DNA of 5,377 nucleotides from Fervidobacterium sp. UBA5837 (GCA_002432805.1 DJGV01000003.1:1-5377), one strand, 5' to 3'; positions 1 through 5,377 are shown, numbered from the stretch's first letter. A program made the numbers and translations. Notes: generated by a model not told the origin, from the letters alone.

Positions 1-10
1 TAAATGAGTT

Positions 11-19
11 AGGAGGTGA
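11..19 (+). promoter_or_regulatory. Ribosome binding site of clpC
   Basis: AGGAGGTGA is a near-perfect Shine-Dalgarno sequence. Eight bases separate AGGAGG from the ATG at 25. A GTG at 16 is in frame but lies inside this site and has no site of its own upstream, so ATG 25 is taken as the start. The 24 bases before clpC are too few to show a promoter. Confidence 0.9.
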
Positions 20-24
20 GAACG

Positions 25-2493
25 ATGTTTGACAGATTTTCTGAAAGATCCGCAAAAGTATTTGTAACAGCTCAAGAAGAGGCAAAGGACCTTGGCCACT
101 CGTATGTTGGGACTGAACATCTCTTGTTGGCAATATTGAAACTCAATGATAAACCATTATCCGCAATTCTTGAGAAGTACGGTTTAACATACGCAAGAGT
201 AAAGAACGAGGTAATATCAATAGTGGGCATGGGAATGCGAGGGTTCATCATGTCTCCTCAAATGACACCAAGAGCAAGAAAAGTCACAGAAATAGCGTTT
301 GAAGAGGCAAGAATGACAGGAAACGAAAAGATAGATCCTGAGCATTTACTGTTAGGTATCCTTCGAGAAGGTGAGGGTATCGCTATTCATATCCTCAAAA
401 AACTGAATGTAAACGTTCAATCATTAAGGAAAGAAATCACAGATAACATCTCCGATGAAGATTTCACTGAAGATGATGCTCAACCACTACCGTCCGTTGA
501 GGAACCTACAGCGTCTCCAGTGGCACGTCAGTTGGAAGGCTTCGGAATAGATTTAACTGCCGAAGCTATCAAAGGTGAGCTCGACCCAGTTATTGGGAGA
601 GAAAGTGAAATTGAAAGATTAATGCAGATACTTGTTAGAAGAAAGAAGAATAACCCTGTACTAATTGGTGAGCCTGGTGTAGGTAAGAGCTCCATAGTTG
701 AAGGATTGGCTCAGCGCATCGTCCAAGGTGAGGTCCCGGAACCACTGAAAGGTAAAACGATATTTTCATTGGATGTAGCTGCTTTAGTTGCTGGAACGAA
801 GTATCGTGGCGAGTTTGAAAAGAGGATGAAGAAATTACTCCAAGTGGTAAAAGGGAATAAAGATATCATACTATTCATAGATGAGCTACACATGATCGTA
901 GGTGCAGGTTCTGCAGAAGGGGCAGTCGATGCTGCAAATATCCTTAAACCTGCACTGGCACGTGGCGAACTTCATTGCATCGGTGCTACAACACCAGATG
1001 AGTATAGGAAATTCATAGAAAAAGATGCAGCACTTGAAAGAAGATTCCAAAAAATCTACGTACAAGAACCGACACCGCAGATGGCAGTCGAGATTTTGAA
1101 AGGGTTAAAATCTAAGTACGAATCACATCACAAAGTGTCGTATACAGATCATTCTTTGGAAGCGGCCGTTTATTTGTCACAAAGGTACATAACAGACCAT
1201 TACTTGCCAGACAAGGCAATAGATGTACTCGATGAGGCAGGAGCAAGGGCAAGATTGAAGCTATTCGTCATGCCAAGCGAGCTTCAGCTTTTGAAACTGC
1301 AAATTGAATCCGCGAAGAAAGAGAAAGAACAAGCAGTTTCAAGTCAAAATTACGAATCGGCTGCGGAACTTAAAGCAAGAGAACAAGAACTGAGAGAAGA
1401 GTACAGTCAAAAGTACAATGCATGGATGAAAGGAATAGAAGACCAAATTGTAACGGTAGACGTACCTGATATAGAAGAAGTAGTAGCTGGCTGGACCGGT
1501 ATACCACTGAGAAAATTGGAAGAGACCGAAAGAGAGAAATTACTCAAACTCGAATCTGCTTTACATGAGCGTGTTGTAGGTCAAGAAGAAGCAATAAATG
1601 CCATAGCACGTGCTATCAGAAGGGCAAGAAGCGGACTAAAAGACCCAAGAAGACCTGTGGGAGCATTCCTGTTCTTGGGACCAACTGGAGTTGGTAAGAC
1701 CGAACTTGCGAAGGCATTGGCAGAATATCTATTTGGTGACGAAAAATCACTCATTCGATTCGATATGAGCGAGTACATGGAAAAATTCTCAGTTTCAAGA
1801 TTGATTGGTGCACCTCCGGGATACGTTGGATACGAAGAAGGCGGTGCATTAACTGAAAAGGTTAGAAGAAGGCCATTCTCTGTTATACTCTTCGATGAAA
1901 TAGAGAAGGCACATCCGGATGTTTTCAATATATTACTGCAAATCATGGATGATGGAAGACTGACTGACTCACAAGGTCACATCGTCGATTTCAGAAACAC
2001 CATCGTCATAATGACGAGTAACATCGGTGGTAGTGAGATCGTATCTTCGAAGAAAAATTTGGGATTCGTTGAAAACGAAACGTACGAACAAGACTTCAGC
2101 GAGATGAAAGATAAAGTCATCGATGAAGTGAAAAGAGTATTCAGGCCTGAATTCATAAATAGGGTAGATGAAATAATCGTCTTCCATAAGCTTACAAAGG
2201 AACACATTGAACAAATCATAGAGATATTGCTCAGAGACATAAGAGCAAGACTTTCAGAGAGAGAGATAAATCTTGTCTTATCACCTGAAGCAAAGGAATT
2301 TCTAGTGAACGTCGGCTACGATAGTGTCTATGGTGCAAGACCATTGAAGAGGGCAATCCAAAGGTACATTGAAGACCCACTTGCAGAAGAATTGTTGCGC
2401 GGTGATATAGAATCTGAAAGCGAAGTTCTTGTAGTTCCAGAAGGTGAGAAACTTACGTTTATCAGCCAAAAGAAAGAGACACAGAAAGTCTAA
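25..2493 (+). CDS. clpC: ATP-dependent Clp protease ATP-binding subunit ClpC
   Basis: This is a cytoplasmic Hsp100 AAA+ unfoldase that threads substrate proteins into the ClpP peptidase. The 822-residue protein has the usual ClpC length and layout. Residues 1-145 form two Clp_N repeats, with Glu31 and Glu106 in the TEH/PEH motifs. The first AAA+ domain has Walker A at 215-222 (GEPGVGKS, Lys221), pore-loop Tyr260, Walker B Asp286-Glu287 and arginine fingers in ALERRF at 336-341. A short coiled-coil middle domain with a UVR-like motif spans about 415-470. The second AAA+ domain has Walker A at 552-559 (Lys558), pore-loop GYVG at 599-602, Walker B Asp624-Glu625, an arginine finger at Arg713 and sensor-2 GAR at 770-772. 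LGF at 679-681 fits the ClpP-docking loop. That loop and the short middle domain argue against ClpB. The gene ends in tandem TAA stops. No ctsR, mcsA or mcsB can be judged, because only 24 bases precede the gene. Identity is near certain. Confidence 0.97.
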   Translation: MFDRFSERSAKVFVTAQEEAKDLGHSYVGTEHLLLAILKLNDKPLSAILEKYGLTYARVKNEVISIVGMGMRGFIMSPQMTPRARKVTEIAFEEARMTGNEKIDPEHLLLGILREGEGIAIHILKKLNVNVQSLRKEITDNISDEDFTEDDAQPLPSVEEPTASPVARQLEGFGIDLTAEAIKGELDPVIGRESEIERLMQILVRRKKNNPVLIGEPGVGKSSIVEGLAQRIVQGEVPEPLKGKTIFSLDVAALVAGTKYRGEFEKRMKKLLQVVKGNKDIILFIDELHMIVGAGSAEGAVDAANILKPALARGELHCIGATTPDEYRKFIEKDAALERRFQKIYVQEPTPQMAVEILKGLKSKYESHHKVSYTDHSLEAAVYLSQRYITDHYLPDKAIDVLDEAGARARLKLFVMPSELQLLKLQIESAKKEKEQAVSSQNYESAAELKAREQELREEYSQKYNAWMKGIEDQIVTVDVPDIEEVVAGWTGIPLRKLEETEREKLLKLESALHERVVGQEEAINAIARAIRRARSGLKDPRRPVGAFLFLGPTGVGKTELAKALAEYLFGDEKSLIRFDMSEYMEKFSVSRLIGAPPGYVGYEEGGALTEKVRRRPFSVILFDEIEKAHPDVFNILLQIMDDGRLTDSQGHIVDFRNTIVIMTSNIGGSEIVSSKKNLGFVENETYEQDFSEMKDKVIDEVKRVFRPEFINRVDEIIVFHKLTKEHIEQIIEILLRDIRARLSEREINLVLSPEAKEFLVNVGYDSVYGARPLKRAIQRYIEDPLAEELLRGDIESESEVLVVPEGEKLTFISQKKETQKV

Positions 2494-2586
2494 TAATCTA
2501 AAAATCTATAAACTTTTTGAAACTGTTCAATAACGTATGAATGTAACATATGAATTTATAGATTAGATTTTTGGAAAGGGAATCAA
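2494..2586 (+). promoter_or_regulatory. AT-rich clpC-radA spacer, possible weak radA promoter
   Basis: This 93-base gap is the longest non-coding stretch in the window. It has no GC-rich terminator hairpin after clpC, so read-through into radA is plausible. TTGAAA at 2517-2522 resembles a -35 box, but the best downstream partners (TGTAAC at 2542-2547, 19-base spacing; TATGAA at 2537-2542, 14-base spacing) are poorly matched or poorly spaced. TATGAA occurs twice, at 2537-2542 and 2549-2554. AAAGGG at 2575-2580, six bases before the radA ATG, is a moderate ribosome binding site. A dedicated radA promoter is possible but weakly supported. Confidence 0.25.
2503..2564. repeat. 10-bp inverted repeat flanking a 42-base AT-rich centre
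   Basis: AATCTATAAA at 2503-2512 is the exact reverse complement of TTTATAGATT at 2555-2564. Each arm lies beside a second copy of the hexamer AATCTA or its complement TAGATT: copies are at 2495-2500 and 2503-2508 on the plus strand, and at 2559-2564 and 2564-2569 on the minus strand. The stem is AT-only except for one G-C pair and the loop is long, so a stable RNA hairpin at high temperature is unlikely. A protein-binding site is a possible alternative. Low sequence complexity makes chance a real explanation. Confidence 0.5.
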
Positions 2587-4014
2587 ATGGCAAAACAGAA
2601 GACTGTCTATGTCTGTGATAAATGTGGATATGAGTCACCAAAATGGTTTGGCAGATGTCCTGTTTGTGGAGAATGGAACACAGCAAAAGAATTTCAATTG
2701 AAGAATGTTGATACTGAATCCAAATCGATAAGAAGCAATGAAACGGGGATGGATGAGCCTCATCCCCGTTTTGTTGATGTAAATAAGGCTTACGAGACAT
2801 TGGAAGAATCACGAGTTAGAACAAATTTGCCTGCATTAGACGACATCCTTTCCAGTGGAATAGTCAAAGGACAAGTGATGCTTTTAGGTGGCGAGCCTGG
2901 TGTAGGAAAGAGCACGTTGGCACTGCAAGTGTGCGCATCGATTGTTAAAGATGAGAAAGAGAAGGTCGTATATTACATCTCTGGCGAAGAAAGCATAGCA
3001 CAAGTAGCACTTAGAGCAAAGAGACTCGGCATAGAAAATTCAAACATCTTACTCTCATCAGAAACGCAGATAGAAGAAGTTCTCAAGGGAATAGATATTG
3101 AGAAGGCAAAGATGATAGTAATAGACTCCATTCAGACGTTGAGCAGTGTAGACATAGATTCCCCAGTTGGTGGAGTTGTGCAGATAAGAGCCGTCGTAGA
3201 AAAAGTAAGGATCTTTTCAAAAAAGTATGGCATACCATCATTACTCATAGCGCACGTTACAAAAGAAGGTGCAATAGCAGGTCCAAAACTCGTTGAACAC
3301 GTCGTCGATACAGTTGTATACTTTGAGGGCGAACGAACGACAGATTACAGAATATTGCGAGTTCAAAAAAACAGATATGGGCCAAGTGGTGAGATATCAG
3401 TCTTTCAGATGACTGAAAATGGTCTTGACAGCTTATCAGACGATGCACTGGTAAACCATTCACAGACACCTGGCAACGTCTTAACTAGTGCTTACGAAGG
3501 TAGTAGACCAATTAACGTTCAGATACAAGCGCTCGTATCTCGAGTGAAAGTAGCCTCGGGAAGAAGGATATCGCACGGTGTTGATGTAAGAAAGGTCATA
3601 ATCATCTCGGCGGTATTATCAAGACATTTAAACATTCCACTTGACTTTCACGATATATACATAAATGTTTCAGGTGGCATAAATATTACGGACTCCGGTT
3701 GCGAACTCGCAATCGCAGGTTCAATCCTTTCATCTTTTCTCGATGTATACGTTGGTGATACATTTATGGTAGGCGAGATTGGATTAGATGGAAGTGTGAG
3801 ACCAACGGTAAACATAGCAAGAAGAATAGAAAATGCAAAGAAACTGCCAATCAGTACCATATTGATACCATCGCATGCAGAATACAACGGTACTTCAAAA
3901 AGTAAGTCGAGTAATAAAGTAGAAAGGATGGAAAAGATGGAAAAACTGGAAAGGATTGACAATGTTCGACGATTGTTCAATTACATGTTGGATCTGAAGA
4001 AGGGGGTAGAATGA
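2587..4014 (+). CDS. radA: DNA repair protein RadA (Sms)
   Basis: RadA is a cytoplasmic RecA-like ATPase that drives branch migration and processing of recombination intermediates. The 475-residue protein has all the family parts. A four-Cys zinc finger has Cys10, Cys13, Cys24 and Cys27 in the CPxC/WxGxC context. A RecA-type core has Walker A at 102-109 (GEPGVGKS, Lys108), SGEES at 132-136, Walker B MIVID at 176-180 and the RadA-specific KNRFG motif, here KNRYG at 261-265. A Lon-like C-terminal domain spans about 290-435 and lacks a catalytic Ser. It reads DSGCELA at 369-375, where I expect EPAxDLA in most RadA proteins. Length is about 15 residues above the E. coli and B. subtilis proteins; the linker after the zinc finger and a Lys/Glu-rich tail probably account for this. 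The start is supported by AAAGGG at 2575-2580 and by the usual distance to the first Cys. The gene follows clpC, as in many Firmicutes, and its TGA overlaps the degV start. Confidence 0.96.
   Translation: MAKQKTVYVCDKCGYESPKWFGRCPVCGEWNTAKEFQLKNVDTESKSIRSNETGMDEPHPRFVDVNKAYETLEESRVRTNLPALDDILSSGIVKGQVMLLGGEPGVGKSTLALQVCASIVKDEKEKVVYYISGEESIAQVALRAKRLGIENSNILLSSETQIEEVLKGIDIEKAKMIVIDSIQTLSSVDIDSPVGGVVQIRAVVEKVRIFSKKYGIPSLLIAHVTKEGAIAGPKLVEHVVDTVVYFEGERTTDYRILRVQKNRYGPSGEISVFQMTENGLDSLSDDALVNHSQTPGNVLTSAYEGSRPINVQIQALVSRVKVASGRRISHGVDVRKVIIISAVLSRHLNIPLDFHDIYINVSGGINITDSGCELAIAGSILSSFLDVYVGDTFMVGEIGLDGSVRPTVNIARRIENAKKLPISTILIPSHAEYNGTSKSKSSNKVERMEKMEKLERIDNVRRLFNYMLDLKKGVE
2741..2771 (+). terminator. 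Terminator-like hairpin inside the radA coding sequence
   Basis: AAACGGGGATG at 2741-2751 pairs perfectly with CATCCCCGTTT at 2761-2771 around a nine-base loop, giving an 11-bp stem with six G-C pairs. G-T wobbles at 2740/2772 and 2739/2773 and A-T pairs at 2738/2774 and 2737/2775 could extend it. The right arm runs into TTTTGTT (2769-2775). The form is that of an intrinsic terminator, but it lies about 155 bases into radA, in codons for the linker between the zinc finger and the ATPase core. Translating ribosomes would normally mask it. It may act as an attenuator, an mRNA structure or a degraded repeat, or have no role. Confidence 0.45.
3922..3957 (+). repeat. Four imperfect 9-base tandem units in the radA tail
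   Basis: Four consecutive units, GAAAGGATG, GAAAAGATG, GAAAAACTG and GAAAGGATT, encode the triplets ERM, EKM, EKL and ERI (RadA residues 446-457). They follow a Ser/Lys-rich stretch (GTSKSKSSNK) after the Lon-like domain and come before the final helix. The units are in frame, so gain or loss of one would change protein length without breaking the reading frame. Confidence 0.6.
4001..4007 (+). promoter_or_regulatory. Ribosome binding site of degV within the radA end
   Basis: AGGGGGT resembles AGGAGGT with one A-to-G change that still allows a G-U pair with the anti-Shine-Dalgarno. Counting from the last G of the G-run, ATG 4011 is four bases away and ATG 4014 is seven. The longer spacing is more usual, so the second ATG may be the real start. 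The site lies in the last radA codons, suggesting coupled translation. Confidence 0.65.
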
Positions 4015-4880
4015 TGGGAAAGTACAAGATTTTGTTGGATAGTACATCCGACTTTCCAAAAGAACAATTACAACCGTGGGATGTAGATATAGTACCGCTA
4101 TATCTTACATGGCCAGATGGCACATCTGAAAAGGACGATACGCGTGATTTTGAAGAACTTAAGAAATTTTACGAGAAGTTGAAAAATTCGACAGAATTGC
4201 CAAAGAGTTCTCAGCCTACCGTTGAAGATTGGAAAGCAAAGTATTTAGAAATAAAGAGGCAAGGGTACGATGGAATATTGGTCATCACCATTTCAAACAA
4301 TATGTCAGGCACATTCAATTCCGCTTCTCTGGCTGCCCGTGAGGTAGATTTTCCAATCAAAGTTGTTGATTCGAGGCAGGCATCGACTGCTATATCCCCT
4401 ATGGCAAGATTTGCAAGAGAATTATTCGATAAGGGTGATGATTTGGAAACAGTCGAGACAAAATTGAGAAACGCAATGGCAGAAAAGAGATTTGGAGCAT
4501 TCTTTTACGTGTCTGACTTCAACTTCCTTGTCAAAGGAGGAAGAGTGAGCAGATTCACAGGATTCGTTGGATCTGTATTGAAAATTAGAGTTGCAATTTA
4601 CATAAACGACAATGGTGAAATGGTACCATTTGGACGGGCAAGAGGATTTAAAGCCGTACTCGACGAAGTGCTTAAAAAGACACAAGAGCAAGGGTTCAAG
4701 CCAGGTGACACGGTAGATATATACCTCGTCAGCTGTGACAACACGGAAGAACTGAAAGAGATAGAAGGAGTACTGAAAGGTGTGTACAATGTCAAGAATG
4801 TGTATTATACACCAACCGGAAAGGTCATATCCACTCACGTAGGCCCCGGTCAGGCAGGATATGGAATAGAAAGGTATTAA
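4011..4880 (+). CDS. DegV family fatty-acid-binding protein
   Basis: DegV/FakB proteins are cytoplasmic carriers that hold a fatty acid, in characterised cases for phosphorylation by a FakA-type kinase. The 289-residue protein has the family's full length. Visible marks are DSTSD at 10-14 near the N-terminus, the SSQP segment at 66-69, the SxxxSGTFNSA loop at 95-105, a Gly-rich GGR motif followed by GFVGSVLKIRVAI in the middle, and a C-terminal STHVGPGQAG at 274-283. By my reading Ser66, Ser95 and His276 match the Thr/Ser, Ser and His that hold the fatty-acid carboxylate in FakB. The start is ATG 4011, overlapping the radA TGA as ATGA; ATG 4014 gives a protein one residue shorter and has better spacing. 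No FakA partner gene is in the window, and the bound lipid cannot be read from sequence. The family assignment is strong and the biological role is open. Confidence 0.92.
   Translation: MMGKYKILLDSTSDFPKEQLQPWDVDIVPLYLTWPDGTSEKDDTRDFEELKKFYEKLKNSTELPKSSQPTVEDWKAKYLEIKRQGYDGILVITISNNMSGTFNSASLAAREVDFPIKVVDSRQASTAISPMARFARELFDKGDDLETVETKLRNAMAEKRFGAFFYVSDFNFLVKGGRVSRFTGFVGSVLKIRVAIYINDNGEMVPFGRARGFKAVLDEVLKKTQEQGFKPGDTVDIYLVSCDNTEELKEIEGVLKGVYNVKNVYYTPTGKVISTHVGPGQAGYGIERY
4081..4110 (+). other. AU-rich hairpin early in degV
   Basis: ATGTAGATATAG (4081-4092) and CTATATCTTACAT (4098-4110) form a 12-bp stem around the five-base loop TACCG, interrupted only by an unpaired T at 4105. It lies 70 bases into degV and encodes residues 24-34 (DVDIVPLYLTW), a segment with conserved character in the family. 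No T-tract follows, so it is not a terminator. Whether the structure has a role is unknown. Confidence 0.35.
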
Positions 4881-4881
4881 A

Positions 4882-4907
4882 AATATCGATATTATCGTAC
4901 TTATAAG
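4882..4907 (+). promoter_or_regulatory. Palindrome and weak promoter-like elements before the ahpD-like gene
   Basis: The 47-base spacer after degV contains AATATCGATATT (4882-4893), a perfect 12-base palindrome. TATAAG at 4902-4907 matches five of six bases of a -10 box. The only -35 candidate is TTAAAA at 4877-4882, with 19-base spacing. If that promoter were real, the palindrome would lie in its spacer like an operator. A palindrome of this length is expected about once in a window of this size, so the call is tentative. Confidence 0.2.
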
Positions 4908-4915
4908 CATCGTGT

Positions 4916-4923
4916 GAGGTGAT
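4916..4923 (+). promoter_or_regulatory. Ribosome binding site that sets the TTG start of the ahpD-like gene
   Basis: GAGGTGAT is a strong Shine-Dalgarno match. Six bases separate GAGGTG from TTG 4928. An in-frame GTG at 4919 lies within this site and has nothing resembling a binding site upstream. The site therefore favours TTG 4928 over GTG 4919. Confidence 0.75.
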
Positions 4924-4927
4924 AAAC

Positions 4928-5311
4928 TTGTCAGAGTTCACATTCGACACACTTGAAGAATTTAAAAAATTCAGAGAAAAGATGAACGAGGAGATTTTGG
5001 CACGTGGAACAACGAATACGAAGAGATTCTGGGCACTCGATGGTGCTGTTTACAGCGAAGGTGCGCTTGACTCCAAAACAAAAGAACTGATGGGATTGGT
5101 TGCTTCTATGGTACTTAGATGCGACGATTGTATCACATACCACATGATCAGATGTGCACAGTTAGGTACAACAGACGAAGAATTCTTCGAGACATTCGAT
5201 GTTGCACTCGTTGTAGGTGGTTCTATAGTCATTCCGCATCTTAGAAGAGCAGTTAACACACTATTGGAAATTCGGAGGATCCAACTGAATGGCGAGAGTA
5301 TTTCTCTTTGA
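4928..5311 (+). CDS. AhpD-like / carboxymuconolactone decarboxylase family protein
   Basis: This 127-residue protein has the AhpD-type redox core: Cys65-x2-Cys68-x3-His72, with Glu53 twelve residues before the first Cys. That spacing matches the Glu/Cys/Cys/His proton-relay set of AhpD (Glu118, Cys130, Cys133, His137 in the mycobacterial enzyme, from memory). Family members with this core act as thiol peroxidases or disulfide reductases; decarboxylases of the same fold lack the CxxC. A further Cys76 lies four residues after the His. The length fits the single-domain members. The TTG start at 4928 is chosen from the ribosome binding site; GTG 4919 would add MIN. The gene end overlaps polA by 23 bases. 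I recall a Thermotoga maritima protein of known structure, TM1620, beside polA and very similar in sequence. No ahpC-like partner is in the window, so peroxidase activity is inferred and the substrate is unknown. Confidence 0.9.
   Translation: MSEFTFDTLEEFKKFREKMNEEILARGTTNTKRFWALDGAVYSEGALDSKTKELMGLVASMVLRCDDCITYHMIRCAQLGTTDEEFFETFDVALVVGGSIVIPHLRRAVNTLLEIRRIQLNGESISL
5274..5280 (+). promoter_or_regulatory. Ribosome binding site of polA inside the ahpD-like gene
   Basis: GGAGGAT lies eight bases before the polA ATG at 5289, within the last coding part of the ahpD-like gene. This supports the 23-base overlap of the two genes and suggests that polA is translated from the same transcript. Confidence 0.85.
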
Positions 5312-5377
5312 TGGAACAGGATTACTGTATAGGGCATATTTTGCTGTTGATCAATCACTTTCTACAACCACTGGCAT
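5289..5377 (+). CDS. polA: DNA polymerase I, N-terminal fragment (cut by window end)
   Basis: Only the first 29 codons are present; the gene runs off the window. The visible sequence, MARVFLFDGTGLLYRAYFA and on to residue 29, is the characteristic start of the 5'-3' exonuclease (FEN-like) domain of family A polymerases. It includes the metal-binding Asp8 and the YRAY motif at 14-17. The full enzyme fills gaps and removes RNA primers in replication and repair. Exonuclease and polymerase active sites lie beyond the window, so whether the 3'-5' proofreading domain is intact cannot be judged. The start is fixed by GGAGGAT eight bases upstream. The sequence closely resembles the Thermotogota PolI start that I remember. 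Confidence 0.93.
   Translation, partial: MARVFLFDGTGLLYRAYFAVDQSLSTTTG

Noticed and set aside
16..24. GTG at 16 as the clpC start
   Set aside because: It lies within the AGGAGGTGA binding site, which is correctly spaced for ATG 25, and it has no upstream site.
3..32. An upstream gene ending in TGA at 30-32 and overlapping clpC
   Set aside because: The third frame stays open until 30-32, but fewer than ten codons are visible, and the other two frames stop at 1-3 and 5-7. No gene can be named.
25..345. Glu31 and Glu106 of ClpC as evidence for phosphoarginine recognition
   Set aside because: These align with the B. subtilis ClpC pocket residues, but the TEH/PEH motif is common in Clp_N domains generally, so conservation alone proves nothing.
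373..396. Eight-pair hairpin in clpC (GAGGGTAT / ATATCCTC)
   Set aside because: It contains a wobble pair, is short, and encodes a conserved Clp_N motif, so codon constraint explains it.
25..2493. ClpB disaggregase as an alternative to ClpC
   Set aside because: The middle domain is short, the ClpP-docking tripeptide LGF is present, and radA follows, all of which fit ClpC.
2498..2812. Minus-strand open frame of 104 codons antisense to the start of radA
   Set aside because: It opposes the well-supported zinc-finger coding region, has no recognisable domain and reads like a shadow frame.
4422..4910. Minus-strand open frame of 162 codons antisense to degV
   Set aside because: It lies opposite a complete, conserved DegV protein and its composition (Cys, Phe, Ser and Tyr rich) is typical of an antisense shadow.
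5176..5189. Perfect 14-base palindrome CGAAGAATTCTTCG
   Set aside because: It encodes Asp-Glu-Glu-Phe-Phe-Glu within the AhpD-like protein. About 0.3 such sites are expected by chance and nothing regulatory surrounds it.
1..5377. Mobile elements, CRISPR arrays, tRNA or rRNA genes
   Set aside because: No transposase or integrase motifs, regularly spaced repeats or RNA gene signatures were found, and nearly all bases are taken by five clear genes.

Overview
The window holds a compact, all-plus-strand stretch of bacterial housekeeping genes. The organism is most likely a thermophilic member of the Thermotogota, probably Fervidobacterium or a close relative. Four observations support this: roughly 40% G+C by eye; Arg codons dominated by AGA/AGG with many ATA Ile codons; Lys/Glu-rich proteins with strong GGAGG-type ribosome binding sites; and an AhpD-like gene overlapping polA, an order I recall from Thermotoga. 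This assignment is from memory and reading, not from a search.

Layout: clpC (25-2493, complete) encodes the Hsp100 unfoldase that feeds ClpP. A 93-base AT-rich gap with inverted hexamers follows. radA (2587-4014, complete) encodes the Zn-finger/RecA/Lon-like recombination protein. A degV-family fatty-acid-binding protein gene (4011-4880, complete) overlaps the radA stop by four bases (ATGA). After a 47-base spacer comes a small AhpD/carboxymuconolactone-decarboxylase-family gene (4928-5311, complete, probable TTG start). Its end overlaps by 23 bases the start of polA (5289 onward, cut by the window edge), which encodes DNA polymerase I. No intrinsic terminator separates any of these genes, so they could be cotranscribed, although weak internal promoters cannot be excluded.

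The genes fall into two parts. The clpC-radA pair couples protein quality control with recombination repair and is an old gene order also found in Firmicutes. The AhpD-polA pair couples a probable thiol peroxidase-like protein with DNA polymerase I. degV, a lipid-handling protein, joins the two and sits where disA often follows radA. No RNA genes, mobile elements or CRISPR arrays are visible.

I do not see an undescribed multi-gene system here. The features most worth checking are an 11-bp perfect GC-rich hairpin with a following T-tract inside the radA coding sequence, the missing disA after radA, and small repeat structures in and around radA.
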